From: Alphaproteobacteria bacterium UBA6376
GTDB taxonomy: Bacteria; Pseudomonadota; Alphaproteobacteria; Rs-D84
Assembly (NCBI GenBank): GCA_002437665.1
Contig: DJQW01000001.1
Coordinates: 124,001 to 188,000, forward strand
Direction of reading: 5' to 3'
DNA: 64,000 nucleotides
The translations under genes were made by a program, and so were the position numbers. Shown here one piece after another: positions 51,997 to 60,824 of this stretch. Numbering within the stretch: the first letter of the stretch is position 1; each line of letters begins with the position of its first letter. The notes below the pieces were generated by a model, which made no database searches, was not told where the DNA came from, and worked only from the letters and a program-made list of their open reading frames with translations.

Positions 51997-52872
51997 TTAT
52001 ATCTCCAATTTCTTTGCGTTTATTTCTGGACAGATTCTGCCCGCCAATCCTGTCAAGACATTGCCTGGCCCGATTTCAATTTGTTCCGTGATGCCTAATT
52101 TATGCATTTCCATCACGCTTTCGCGCCAACGGACACCGTGGGTCATTTGGTATACCAATTCGTCCTTGATTTCATTTACGTCCATCATTGGGGCGGCCGT
52201 CTTGTTCGCGATAAATGTTGCATTTGGTTGCGCAATTTCAATGTGCGCCAATGCGTCCCGCATTTCGTCCGCCGCTGGCCCTTGCATACGGCAATGAACC
52301 GGCACAGATAACGCCAGTGGCATCGCGCGACGTGCGCCCGCATCTTTGGCGCGTGCCAAAACATCTTCGACAGCATTACGTGCGCCCGATACAACAACCT
52401 GATTTGGACAGTTATCATTTGCAACATCACATTCTGTGTCGCGACATAAATCACGAACAACATCAATGTCCAATCCCAAAATCACGGCGGTCAATCCTGT
52501 GCCCGCTGGTGCCGCGCGCTGCATCGCGTCGCCGCGCAGGCGCAACAACCGCGCCGTGTCGCGTAACGATAATGCGCCCGCCGCACACAGTGCCGTGTAT
52601 TCGCCCAAACTGTGACCGGCAACATATTCTGGTAATTTTTCGTGCGCCGCACGCAGCATCGCAATCGATGTCGCCATAATCGCCGGCTGAACATTCGCGG
52701 TCAATGTCAGTTCGTCCATTGGCCCGTTAAAAATAATATCAGATAATTTTTGATTTAACGCATCGTCAACCTCGTCAAAAACGGCGCGGGCGGCGGCGTT
52801 ATTTTCATACAGTTCACGTCCCATGCCAACGGCCTGTGCGCCCTGACCTGGGAAAACAAAAATAGCAGACAT
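51997..52872 (-). CDS. fabD: Malonyl-CoA-ACP transacylase
   Basis: Transfers malonyl groups to ACP for fatty acid synthesis. The protein of 291 residues has FPGQGAQ at the N-terminus, nucleophile S88 in GHSLGE, and the catalytic His in PVHCRM. The ATG at 52872 lies 8 bp after an AAGGG ribosome site; an ATG two codons earlier is too close to it. Forms an operon with fabG and mnmG. Confidence 0.95.
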   Translation of the reverse strand: MSAIFVFPGQGAQAVGMGRELYENNAAARAVFDEVDDALNQKLSDIIFNGPMDELTLTANVQPAIMATSIAMLRAAHEKLPEYVAGHSLGEYTALCAAGALSLRDTARLLRLRGDAMQRAAPAGTGLTAVILGLDIDVVRDLCRDTECDVANDNCPNQVVVSGARNAVEDVLARAKDAGARRAMPLALSVPVHCRMQGPAADEMRDALAHIEIAQPNATFIANKTAAPMMDVNEIKDELVYQMTHGVRWRESVMEMHKLGITEQIEIGPGNVLTGLAGRICPEINAKKLEI

Positions 52873-52904
52873 ATTCATTACCCTTGTTGTAATTACAATG
52901 GGAA

Positions 52905-53441
52905 TTATACTTTGCGAATACTAAATTCGCAACCGCAATAATTTTGGCGGTAAAAATCAGACGCGCGCCCAATTTGCTGGCGTAATTTTTCGTCCCATTT
53001 TATGGGTATATAGCATGCGCCCAATGCGCCCTGCCCCGCGGCATCAACCTGTGATTGGTCTTTGTGGCGCGATACGCCAAACACGGACGCCACCGCGGTG
53101 TATCCGTGTGCACGTGCAAACGCGGCCGCATATTGAAACCTAAATTCAAAGCACCGGCTGCATCGCGCGCCACGTTCGGGCTCGTTTTCCAGTCCCGCAA
53201 TGTGCGCACGCCATGCCGCATGGTCGTAATTGCCGATGGCATACTTTACACCCAATTTTTCACAATACTTGATTTGTTCATTCAGGCGTTTTGTATATTC
53301 TGATTCTGGGAAAATATTAGGGTTAAAAAACAGCACGATAAAATCGTCCACACCCGCAATTTCCCCATTCGCCAACTGCTGAATTGCACCGGCACTGCAC
53401 GGCGCACAGCATGACATTAAAATCAGTTTTTCGTGTTCCAT
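52905..53441 (-). CDS. queH: Epoxyqueuosine reductase QueH
   Basis: Catalyses the last step of queuosine synthesis in tRNA, the reduction of epoxyqueuosine. The 178 residues show the family motifs SCCAPC (C11, C12, C15), CSRCFEFRF and YRQNYCGC, whose Cys residues bind an Fe-S cluster and a second metal. It follows metG by 1 bp. Confidence 0.92.
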   Translation of the reverse strand: MEHEKLILMSCCAPCSAGAIQQLANGEIAGVDDFIVLFFNPNIFPESEYTKRLNEQIKYCEKLGVKYAIGNYDHAAWRAHIAGLENEPERGARCSRCFEFRFQYAAAFARAHGYTAVASVFGVSRHKDQSQVDAAGQGALGACYIPIKWDEKLRQQIGRASDFYRQNYCGCEFSIRKV

Positions 53442-53442
53442 C

Positions 53443-55440
53443 TTACTTTATATACGCATCGCCGATTTTGGCATCTGCGCCCAGTTCAACAATTTCGTCG
53501 CCATTGCTGCTTATACCCAGTTCCGCGCCACTGCACATCATACCAAATGATTCAGTGCCGGCAACGGTGCGCTGGGAAATTGGCTTTTTCATATTTGGCA
53601 ATGTTGCGCCCACGGGGGCCAAGACGCCAATCATACCCGCATGCACATTTGGCGCACCGCACACGATTTGCAATTCGTGATTTATGCCATCATCCACCGT
53701 CAAGATATGCAGGTTTTTACGCGTTGGGTGGTCGCGCATCGCAACAATTTTCGCCACAACCGGCACAATTTTGTTTTCGTCGCGTGGTGCATATTTTTCG
53801 GTCAGTTCTGCAACCGTTTCATCATCAATGCGTGCGAACAGATTTTCCGGTACGACAAATTCCGCACTATCGGCAATACGATGTTCAAACGTTTCTGGCC
53901 ATGTCATATCGTGCGACACGGTGAAAATATTCTGCATCTTGTCCGCGGCATTCGGTATAAATGGTGCAGACACGCGCGCATACAGATCAATCAACTGGAA
54001 ACATTGGTTCAGCACCGCCGCCGCGCCCGCCATGTCACCGTTTTTGACCAGTGTCCATGGTTCACACCGCGTCATATATTCGTTGCCAATCGCGTACAGA
54101 CCGCGCAATGCAACAACCGCCGCGCGAAATTCGCATGCGTCAAGTGCCGTGGTCAGTTCGGACAACTTTTCATTTATCTGTTTTTCTAAATCAGCGTCCC
54201 GCGCGCCCGCCGCCGGCACGGCCCCTCCAAAATTCTTGGCGGTCAATTTGCAAACGCGTGAAACAAAGTTTCCCAACATACCGTTCAAGTCCTTGTTCAC
54301 AATGTCGGCAAAGCGCGCAAATGTGAAATCGGTGTCATCTGTTTCTGGTGCAGACGCAATCAGTGCATAACGCCACGCGTCGGCCGGTGCGATTTCAATC
54401 GCGCTGTCCAGAAATACGCCGCGATGTTGGGACTTGGAAAACTTGCCACCTTCAAAGTTCAGGAAATTCATGGACTTTAACATATCGACGGTTTTCCAAT
54501 TATCGTTCATCGCCAACTGCTGTTCTGGGAAAAATACCGCGTGGAACTTCACGTTGTCCTTGCCCATAAATTGTGCATAGTGCGCGTCTGGATTTTTCCA
54601 CCAATCGGCCCAGTTTTCACGTGCGGCCTGTGATATGGAAACGTAACCCCATGGGGCGTCGAACCAAACATAAAATACCTTGTTTTCATAACCCGTTTTA
54701 TTGACAGGAATCCCCCACGGCAGGTCACGCGTAATCGATGTGTCGCGCAATTCATCTGATGCCCAACCATTGGCAATCGCACTGGCGGTCTTTGACCATT
54801 TCGGCGCATGCGATTTTAACCATTCGCGCCATATGTCTTGGACGCGTGATGCCATAAAGAATAAATTCTTGGTCGGCCGCATTTCGACGTCACACGCCCC
54901 TGAAATTGCACTGCGTGGGTTTTTCAGTTCATCGGCCTCGTACGTTGCGCCGCATTTATCGCATTGGTCACCACGTGCGTTTTCGTAGCCACACTTTGGA
55001 CAAGTTCCCAACAACTGGCGATCGGCCAAAAACATATTATCAGTCGCCGAATACGGTTGCAGTGTTTCGCGTTCTTCTATCAATCCTTGGGCGTCTAGGC
55101 GTGCGAACAATTCGTGAATCAGTTTTTCTTGCAATTTCGTATGCGTGCGCCCATACAGGTCAAACGACAAATTAAAATCATGCACCGCGCGCAAATGTTT
55201 TTCATACCACTTGTTCGCATAATCAGGAATAGACATACCGTCCGCCGCCGCGCCAACAACAACCGGCGTGCCGTGCTCGTCCGCCCCGCAAACGTACAAG
55301 ACATCGCGCCCGCGTGCGCGGCAAAAACGTGCATAAATGTCAGATGGCAACCAGCAACCAACCAAGTGCCCCAGATGCAATTCACCATTTACGTATGGTA
55401 ATGCGGATGTAATTAAATATTTATTGCTTTTGTTTGTCAT
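53443..55440 (-). CDS. metG: Methionine-tRNA ligase
   Basis: Charges elongator and initiator tRNA-Met. The protein of 665 residues has HLGHL (HIGH motif), a Cys4 zinc knuckle (CPKCGYENARGDQCDKC), and FSKSQHRG as the KMSKS loop. The C-terminal 100 residues form an EMAP-type tRNA-binding domain for dimerisation. The ATG at 55440 has a CAGGGC ribosome site; the frame extends upstream through a hairpin and is not used. Preceded by a terminator-like hairpin and a short Met-containing frame. Confidence 0.95.
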   Translation of the reverse strand: MTNKSNKYLITSALPYVNGELHLGHLVGCWLPSDIYARFCRARGRDVLYVCGADEHGTPVVVGAAADGMSIPDYANKWYEKHLRAVHDFNLSFDLYGRTHTKLQEKLIHELFARLDAQGLIEERETLQPYSATDNMFLADRQLLGTCPKCGYENARGDQCDKCGATYEADELKNPRSAISGACDVEMRPTKNLFFMASRVQDIWREWLKSHAPKWSKTASAIANGWASDELRDTSITRDLPWGIPVNKTGYENKVFYVWFDAPWGYVSISQAARENWADWWKNPDAHYAQFMGKDNVKFHAVFFPEQQLAMNDNWKTVDMLKSMNFLNFEGGKFSKSQHRGVFLDSAIEIAPADAWRYALIASAPETDDTDFTFARFADIVNKDLNGMLGNFVSRVCKLTAKNFGGAVPAAGARDADLEKQINEKLSELTTALDACEFRAAVVALRGLYAIGNEYMTRCEPWTLVKNGDMAGAAAVLNQCFQLIDLYARVSAPFIPNAADKMQNIFTVSHDMTWPETFEHRIADSAEFVVPENLFARIDDETVAELTEKYAPRDENKIVPVVAKIVAMRDHPTRKNLHILTVDDGINHELQIVCGAPNVHAGMIGVLAPVGATLPNMKKPISQRTVAGTESFGMMCSGAELGISSNGDEIVELGADAKIGDAYIK

Positions 55441-55461
55441 AATTGTGCCCTGTTGTATTTT

Positions 55462-55493
55462 AATAAAAATGCGACGCCCAACGGGGCGTCGCA
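55462..55493 (-). terminator. Terminator-like hairpin before metG
   Basis: TGCGACGCCC-CGTT-GGGCGTCGCA, a perfect 10-bp stem, followed on the minus strand by TTTTTATT. It is 103 bp after tRNA-Val and 22 bp before metG, so it may end the tRNA transcript or attenuate metG. Confidence 0.8.
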
Positions 55494-55523
55494 CAGAATC
55501 CCGTCAGAATTTTTTATTCAAGA

Positions 55524-55541
55524 TTAGTTCTGCATTCGCAT
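55524..55541 (-). CDS. Possible metG leader peptide MRMQN
   Basis: A five-codon frame with two Met codons and a GGAA ribosome site, 31 bp before the hairpin. A weak promoter (TTCACC, 17 bp, TATAGA) lies just upstream. The resemblance to an attenuator is suggestive, but so short a frame could be chance. Confidence 0.25.
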   Translation of the reverse strand: MRMQN

Positions 55542-55595
55542 TATTTCTGTTTCCAATAAATCTATATGCTCTGTTCACGCTGCGGTGAAAATTCG

Positions 55596-55672
55596 TGGTG
55601 GGTGGTATTGGACTCGAACCAACGACCTTTACGATGTCAACGTAACGCTCTAACCAACTGAGCTAACCACCC
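55596..55672 (-). tRNA. tRNA-Val (GAC)
   Basis: 77 nt including CCA. Acceptor GGGTGGT/ACCACCC, anticodon arm TTACG-TTGACAT-CGTAA giving GAC, and T-arm with GGTTCGAGTCC. Confidence 0.95.
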
Positions 55673-55721
55673 GAACATCGCGCATTATAACAGAGTTTTT
55701 CCCGATTGCAACACTAAAAAA

Positions 55722-55905
55722 GTTCATCCGTCTCCGCTGGCACTCCGTCGTGATAAAAATTTTGTGCGCTGCGCGCAACATAAACTAAACTGGATTGCCA
55801 CGCGTCGCTACGCTTGCTCGCAATGACAAAAATTCTAGAATATCTGTCATTGCGAGTGTAACGAAGCAATCCAGTAAATAAAGTAGTGCGCCATTGGCGC
55901 ACATT
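55722..55905 (+). repeat. Dispersed palindromic repeat, copy 1
   Basis: A non-coding element. Its core 55790-55874 has inverted arms CTGGATTGC/GCAATCCAG and TCGCAATGACA/TGTCATTGCGA around TTCTAGAA. Left flank GTTCATCCGTCTCCGCTG and AATTTTGTGCGCTGCGCGC. A GTGCGCC-AT-TGGCGCAC hairpin follows. An inverted relative lies at 62463-62662. Confidence 0.85.
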
Positions 55906-55921
55906 TTCATTGCTATTCAAT

Positions 55922-55956
55922 TAAAAAAAACACCGGCATTTGCCGGTATTTTTTAT
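55922..55956. terminator. Terminator of the efflux operon
   Basis: ACCGGCA-TT-TGCCGGT with A- and T-runs on both sides, touching the stop of the permease gene. Confidence 0.85.
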
Positions 55957-57170
55957 TCGTGGCGCAAACTGTCGATGGGGTTCAGTTTCGCGGCCTTTAA
56001 CGCTGGCACAACACCAGACGCCAGACCAACAATCACCGCAACCGATACAGACAGTATCACCGGCCACATTGAAAATGGCACGTTATACCCCAGCCACAGG
56101 CGACCGACCCCTTGGGACAGGCCGACACCAATAATCAGTCCCGCCATTGACCCCATAAACGAAATCAGAATAGATTCAGACAAGAACTGAATAATAATCT
56201 GGCGTTCACGCGCACCAATGGCCTTGCGAATACCGATTTCGCGTGTACGTTCCGCAACCGACACCAGCATCATATTCATAATGCCGATTGCACCCACCAA
56301 CAGCGATACCGCCGCAATCGCAATCAACAGCATTTTCATGTATCCGGTAACAGTGTTCATCGTTTCCATAACCTGTTTCATGTCCATAATCTGGAAATCG
56401 TCGGCATCGGCGTCTTTCAGTTTGTGGCGACTGCGTAACAGTGCCGAAATTTGTTCAATGGCCAAATTGTTATCGGCGTCAGAATATAATTTCAGTGTAA
56501 TCATTTGAACTGCATTTGGAAAACGGCTGCCGGACAAACGTTTTTTCAGTGTGGTAATAGGAATAATTACTAAATCGTCCTGACTGCCCATGGCGGAATC
56601 TCCCTTGGCCTTGGTAACGCCAATAACGACAAAAGGCGTATTCTGAACACGAATTACCGTTCCGATTGGATTATCAGGCAGGCCCAATTCTTCGGCCGTT
56701 GTTGGGCCAATTACGGCATATGTGGACGCGTTCCTGACCGCGGTTGCGTCAAAGAATGTACCCTTGTCTATTTCTGTGTTTTGGACAGTCAAATAATCTG
56801 GGTACGAACCAACCATTGATGTTGACCAGTTTTTGTTACCATACACCACCTGTGCACCCGACATCTGTACAGGACTGACAGCGGCAACGTACGGTAATTT
56901 GGCAATATATTCGGCGTCATCGGTTGTCAGTGTCTGGCGATTGCCACTGCGCACACCACCAGTTTGCGCCGCGCCGGCACGAATAACAACTGTGCCCGTC
57001 CCCAGTGATGAAAACTGGTCTGTGATTTGTTTCTGTACCGTTTCGCCAACGGCCACCATAATCACCACCGCCATAACGCCGATAACAATACCCAACACGG
57101 TCAAGAACGAACGGATTTTATTTCCACTGATTGACAACCAAGATTCTTTGAAAATATCGTTAAATGTCAT
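55953..57170 (-). CDS. MacB-like ABC transporter permease
   Basis: Permease of a tripartite ABC exporter, 405 residues. It has an N-terminal membrane helix (about 20-42, VLGIVIGVMAVVIMVAVG), a large periplasmic MacB core domain, and three C-terminal FtsX-type helices with the signature ERTREIGIRKAIGA. ATPase and permease are separate genes here, unlike E. coli MacB. The ATG at 57170 with a GGGGG ribosome site is preferred to a GTG four codons upstream. Neighbours encode the ATPase, adaptor and outer-membrane channel. Confidence 0.9.
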   Translation of the reverse strand: MTFNDIFKESWLSISGNKIRSFLTVLGIVIGVMAVVIMVAVGETVQKQITDQFSSLGTGTVVIRAGAAQTGGVRSGNRQTLTTDDAEYIAKLPYVAAVSPVQMSGAQVVYGNKNWSTSMVGSYPDYLTVQNTEIDKGTFFDATAVRNASTYAVIGPTTAEELGLPDNPIGTVIRVQNTPFVVIGVTKAKGDSAMGSQDDLVIIPITTLKKRLSGSRFPNAVQMITLKLYSDADNNLAIEQISALLRSRHKLKDADADDFQIMDMKQVMETMNTVTGYMKMLLIAIAAVSLLVGAIGIMNMMLVSVAERTREIGIRKAIGARERQIIIQFLSESILISFMGSMAGLIIGVGLSQGVGRLWLGYNVPFSMWPVILSVSVAVIVGLASGVVPALKAAKLNPIDSLRHE

Positions 57171-57184
57171 TTTTACCCCCACAA

Positions 57185-57916
57185 TTACAGATTATCGTCA
57201 TTCTTGGGCATTTTGCCGTCATAGTTGATACGTCCGTCACGAATATGAATCAGACGATTAGCATATCGCGCAATATCAAATTCGTGCGTAATCATAACGA
57301 TTGTAATTCCCAGTTCGCGATTTAATTCTGTAAAGAACTTCAAAATCTCGTTCCCCATTTTACTGTCCAACGCGCCGGTTGGTTCGTCCGCCAGAATCAG
57401 TTTTGGGTCACCCGCCAACGCGCGCGCAATCGCAACACGCTGTTTCATACCGCCCGACAGTTGCGTTGGCAAATAAGATTCAAATTTTTCCAATCCAACG
57501 CGTGCCAACATTTCGCGCGCACGACGCACACGTTCCGCCATGGGCAATCCGCGATACATCAATGGCAACATTACATTGTCCAACACGCTGCGTTTAGGTA
57601 ACAGGTTAAATTGCTGGAAAACAAACCCAATATATTCGTTTCTGATTGTTGCCAATTCATCAGGCGTCATATTTGTAATATCGCGCCCATACAGTTCGTA
57701 TGTGCCCGATGTCGGTGTATCCAGTGCACCGATAATATTCATACACGTTGATTTACCAGACCCCGATGGCCCCATAATCGCGACAAATTCATGGGCGTGT
57801 ACATCAAAATTTATATCAAATAAAACCTGTTGTTCGCCGCCTAATTCCACAGGAAAACTTTTGCAAATGTCCTGCATAGAAATAATAATTTCGGACGACT
57901 TTTGTGACTTTTTCAT
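57185..57916 (-). CDS. MacB-like ABC transporter ATPase
   Basis: ATP-binding subunit, 243 residues, of the LolD/MacB class: Walker A GPSGSGKST, VFQQFNLLP Q-loop, signature LSGGMKQRVAIARAL and Walker B LILADEPTGALD. The ATG at 57916 has a GAGGGGA ribosome site; the frame continues upstream through a terminator. It has its own -10 promoter at 57938, so its level may be set apart from the adaptor gene upstream. Starts the ATPase-permease pair. Confidence 0.93.
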   Translation of the reverse strand: MKKSQKSSEIIISMQDICKSFPVELGGEQQVLFDINFDVHAHEFVAIMGPSGSGKSTCMNIIGALDTPTSGTYELYGRDITNMTPDELATIRNEYIGFVFQQFNLLPKRSVLDNVMLPLMYRGLPMAERVRRAREMLARVGLEKFESYLPTQLSGGMKQRVAIARALAGDPKLILADEPTGALDSKMGNEILKFFTELNRELGITIVMITHEFDIARYANRLIHIRDGRINYDGKMPKNDDNL

Positions 57917-57937
57917 AACATTTCCCCTCGACCCACT

Positions 57938-57946
57938 ATTATACAC
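57938..57946 (-). promoter_or_regulatory. Predicted extended -10 promoter of the ATPase gene
   Basis: TGTATAAT on the minus strand with a perfect -10 box at 57938-57943, between the terminator and the ATPase gene. Confidence 0.5.
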
Positions 57947-57966
57947 TGAATTTTGCAATTCGCCCA

Positions 57967-57997
57967 GAAAAAACGCACGCTGGTGCGTGCGCTTTTT
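57967..57997. terminator. Terminator after the adaptor gene
   Basis: CGCACGC-TGGT-GCGTGCG with T-runs in both orientations. It divides the tolC-macA-like part from the ATPase-permease part. Confidence 0.85.
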
Positions 57998-58001
57998 GTC
58001 C

Positions 58002-59231
58002 TTACATTGGGCCACCGCCGCCTGGGCCGCCACCCATTCTGTTGGTGGTGTTCGCGGTCTTTTGTCCGGTGCGACCGATAACCACACGGTCACCATCACG
58101 CAATTCGTCCGATATAATTTCTGTTTCAGTTGCTGTGACCAGACCCTTGGTATATGGAATCAGAATAATTTTGCCATCACGCTGAATTGCCAAGTGATCG
58201 TTCGGTGTCGCATCGCCCGCGTTATCAACAATGCCGTCAAATTTACGCAATACCAATGCGGCATTTTGAACCTTGAACACATCAAACTTTTCGGTCACGA
58301 CGATTGTCACAAACGCCGTCATCCCTGGCATCAGACGCAGGTCAGAATTATCAACATCAATCACAACAGTATAAACAACAACGTTTGATGTTGTGGTTGG
58401 TGATAAACGAATCTGGCGTACTGTCCCATCAAATGTCTGGTTTGGATAGGCGTCAACCGTGAATGTAACGGCCTGCCCTTCTTTGATAACACCAATGTCC
58501 GCCTCTGACACAGATGTTTCAATCTGCATCTGGGACAGGTCTTCGGCAATCTTGAACAGGTTTGGTGTCTGGAACGATGCCGCAACGGTTTGACCAACGT
58601 CAACCTCGCGCGCGATGACTGTGCCGTCAACCGGCGATGTAATCGTTGCGTACCCCAGATTAGTTACCGCACGATCATATTGCGATTGCATACGTTTAAC
58701 CGATTGTTCGGCCTGTTCATATGTGGTCTGGGATTGTTCCATTTCGGCACGCGAAATAAACCCTTCGTTATACAGTGTCTTGTTACGCTGATATTCACTC
58801 TTTGCATAATTGCGCTGGGATTCCGCGCTGACCAGTGATGCCTTGGCCTCGTCCACAGACGCCTGTAATACAGACGGTTCGATTTCCAACAGGACGTCGC
58901 CCTTTTTCACCTTGGAATTAAAATCAACGTACAGTTTTTCAATCGTACCCGATACCTGTGAACCAACGCTGACAGTATTTAATGGCTGAATTTCGCCGGT
59001 TGCGGTTACAACCTGACGCATTTCGCCACGTGTGATTTCCATGGTTGCCAATGGTTCAACCTTTTGCGTGCCACCACCGAACAAGGCGACCACGCCCCAC
59101 GCGATTGCGGCCAAGATTAAAATCCACCATTTTTTGCGCCAAATCCATTTGCCAGCACGACGAATAAACGACGGACGCGATTTTGTGGCAACAGCATTAT
59201 TCTTGCGCTGCGCGTTCTGTGCTTTCTTCAT
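58002..59231 (-). CDS. MacA-like periplasmic adaptor
   Basis: Membrane fusion protein of 409 residues linking the ABC permease to a TolC-type channel. It has a basic N-terminus and a membrane helix (about 33-52, WWILILAAIAWGVVALF), a lipoyl/barrel-sandwich domain (VGSQVSGTIEKLYVDFNSKV), a long coiled-coil hairpin (about 120-190), beta-barrel domain and a Gly-rich C-terminus (MGGGPGGGGP). It overlaps the outer-membrane gene by 35 bp. Confidence 0.92.
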   Translation of the reverse strand: MKKAQNAQRKNNAVATKSRPSFIRRAGKWIWRKKWWILILAAIAWGVVALFGGGTQKVEPLATMEITRGEMRQVVTATGEIQPLNTVSVGSQVSGTIEKLYVDFNSKVKKGDVLLEIEPSVLQASVDEAKASLVSAESQRNYAKSEYQRNKTLYNEGFISRAEMEQSQTTYEQAEQSVKRMQSQYDRAVTNLGYATITSPVDGTVIAREVDVGQTVAASFQTPNLFKIAEDLSQMQIETSVSEADIGVIKEGQAVTFTVDAYPNQTFDGTVRQIRLSPTTTSNVVVYTVVIDVDNSDLRLMPGMTAFVTIVVTEKFDVFKVQNAALVLRKFDGIVDNAGDATPNDHLAIQRDGKIILIPYTKGLVTATETEIISDELRDGDRVVIGRTGQKTANTTNRMGGGPGGGGPM

Positions 59232-60546
59232 TCTCTCCCTCCAATCCTACTTTGATTTCACCAATCGCCAATGCGACCGCCGCACGTTTTGTGAACAAGT
59301 CATATTTTGCGGCATTATTTTGCTTTTGCGCATCAACCAATTCTGACTGGGCTGTTTGCCAATCCAACATGGTTGCACGCCCAACCTTGTACATACCGGC
59401 GGTGACGCGTTCGCTTTCCGTTGCGGACTTTAACAGTGTTTCGGTCTGGGTCAACACGGTCTGGGCGGTCTTGTAATTCTGGTACGCGGTAAATATGTCC
59501 AACGTCGCATTATCGGCGGTGGCGCGTTCCTGTTCCAATGCCGCGTCATAGTTCGCCTGTGCCTGACGCACACCGTACATATTTGCAAATCCCGCAAAGA
59601 TTGGCATAGATGCACGTATACCAATGCTGCCACTGATTTTATCAGACCCGCTGTTAAAACTTTCCGATGGGGTGTCGTTCCATGCAACCGAACCCGATGC
59701 AGAAATGCTGGGCAGGTTTTTCAAAAATGACGCGTTACGACGATGCCACGCGGCGTCTTTGTTTGCCGCGGCCTTTAACAGGTCAGGACGCGATTTCTGG
59801 GCCATTTCTATCAATTCTTCGACACTCTGGATTTCAGATGCGCGCCCAAATTCAGATGGCATATCGGCAATCTCGATATCCTGTGTTGCTGGGAAAGACA
59901 ATTTTGCCAGCAATGCACCCTTGGCAATTTCGCGATTGTTTTTCGCGCGTTCCAAATCCAAATTACGGCTGGCCAATGTGGTGTCGGCTTTCAGTACATC
60001 TGCCTTGGCAACCGAACCGGCCTTGAACTTCTTGGCGGCGGTATCACGTGCGGTCTGGGCCACGGTGCGCAAACTCTCGGCACTTTTAACGTCGGCGTCG
60101 GCATTCAACAAATTATAATACGCGCCAATAATGCCATAGATATAATTCTGGACATTTTCGTCATAGTCAAAACCCGCGGCGCGCCAAGATGCCGTCAACT
60201 GGTTCACATCCGCCAATCGCTTGCCAAAATCAAACAGTAAATATGATGCGGACAGTGATGCGCCATACGACCAATCGCCCCACTCTTTGTTACGATATGG
60301 CAATGACGCCGATGCAGATGCCGATACATTCGGCAGATAATTTGCATAACCCGCATTTTTCGCAAAACGTGCGGACTGCAATGCATAATAAGACGCAGTG
60401 GTTGTTGGATTGCGGCACAGACCTAAATCCACCACCTGGGGCAGGTTCAGACGCCCCGCCGGCACGGTTGTCCGCGTGGCGCAATCATCATCTGCGCCAT
60501 ATGCCAGCGTCGGCAGCAGGCATAAAAACAGTGCTATTTTTCTCAT
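59197..60546 (-). CDS. TolC-family outer-membrane channel
   Basis: Outer-membrane efflux protein of 449 residues with a signal peptide (MRKIALFLCLLPTLAYGAD, cut near residue 17) and two OEP domains of long helices and beta segments (YGASLSASYLLFDFGKRLAD and ISGSIGIRASMPIFAGFANM mark the membrane strands). The ATG at 60546 follows a GGGAAAGAGAG ribosome site; two earlier Met codons lie in frame. It opens the exporter operon, which a single transcript or two may cover. Confidence 0.92.
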   Translation of the reverse strand: MRKIALFLCLLPTLAYGADDDCATRTTVPAGRLNLPQVVDLGLCRNPTTTASYYALQSARFAKNAGYANYLPNVSASASASLPYRNKEWGDWSYGASLSASYLLFDFGKRLADVNQLTASWRAAGFDYDENVQNYIYGIIGAYYNLLNADADVKSAESLRTVAQTARDTAAKKFKAGSVAKADVLKADTTLASRNLDLERAKNNREIAKGALLAKLSFPATQDIEIADMPSEFGRASEIQSVEELIEMAQKSRPDLLKAAANKDAAWHRRNASFLKNLPSISASGSVAWNDTPSESFNSGSDKISGSIGIRASMPIFAGFANMYGVRQAQANYDAALEQERATADNATLDIFTAYQNYKTAQTVLTQTETLLKSATESERVTAGMYKVGRATMLDWQTAQSELVDAQKQNNAAKYDLFTKRAAVALAIGEIKVGLEGENEESTERAAQE

Positions 60547-60594
60547 ACTATCTCTCTTTCCCATGATAAACATACATATAATATAATTTTTCTG

Positions 60595-60623
60595 TTGAAT
60601 TACAAATTTTTTTTGCTTAGTAT
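60595..60623 (+). promoter_or_regulatory. Predicted tRNA-Cys promoter
   Basis: TTGAAT (60595-60600) and TAGTAT (60618-60623), 17 bp apart, 14 bp before the tRNA. Confidence 0.65.
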
Positions 60624-60637
60624 GTCTTCACACGATT

Positions 60638-60711
60638 GGCCTGGTGGCAGAGTGGTTATGCAGAGGACTGCAAATCCTTGTATGCCGGTTCGATTCCGAC
60701 CCAGGCCTCCA
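60638..60711 (+). tRNA. tRNA-Cys (GCA)
   Basis: 74 nt including CCA. Acceptor GGCCTGG/CCAGGCC, anticodon arm GGA-CTGCAAA-TCC with anticodon GCA, T-arm with GGTTCGATTCC. Confidence 0.95.
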
Positions 60712-60717
60712 AAATAT

Positions 60718-60745
60718 AATTCCCGCTCGTCGGGAATTTTATTTT
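60718..60745 (+). terminator. Terminator after tRNA-Cys
   Basis: AATTCCCG-CTCGT-CGGGAATT followed by TTATTTT. Confidence 0.85.
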
Positions 60746-60789
60746 GGACATTGGTGCTATCGAACCGGCCGAACTGTGTTTTTTTGCAT

Positions 60790-60818
60790 TTGAACTTTTT
60801 CCCCATATGTCCTAGTAT
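60790..60818 (+). promoter_or_regulatory. Predicted recF promoter
   Basis: TTGAAC (60790-60795) and TAGTAT (60813-60818), 17 bp apart. Only 6 bp lie between the -10 box and the ATG and no ribosome site exists, so a leaderless recF mRNA is expected. Confidence 0.55.
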
Positions 60819-60824
60819 TGTGGC

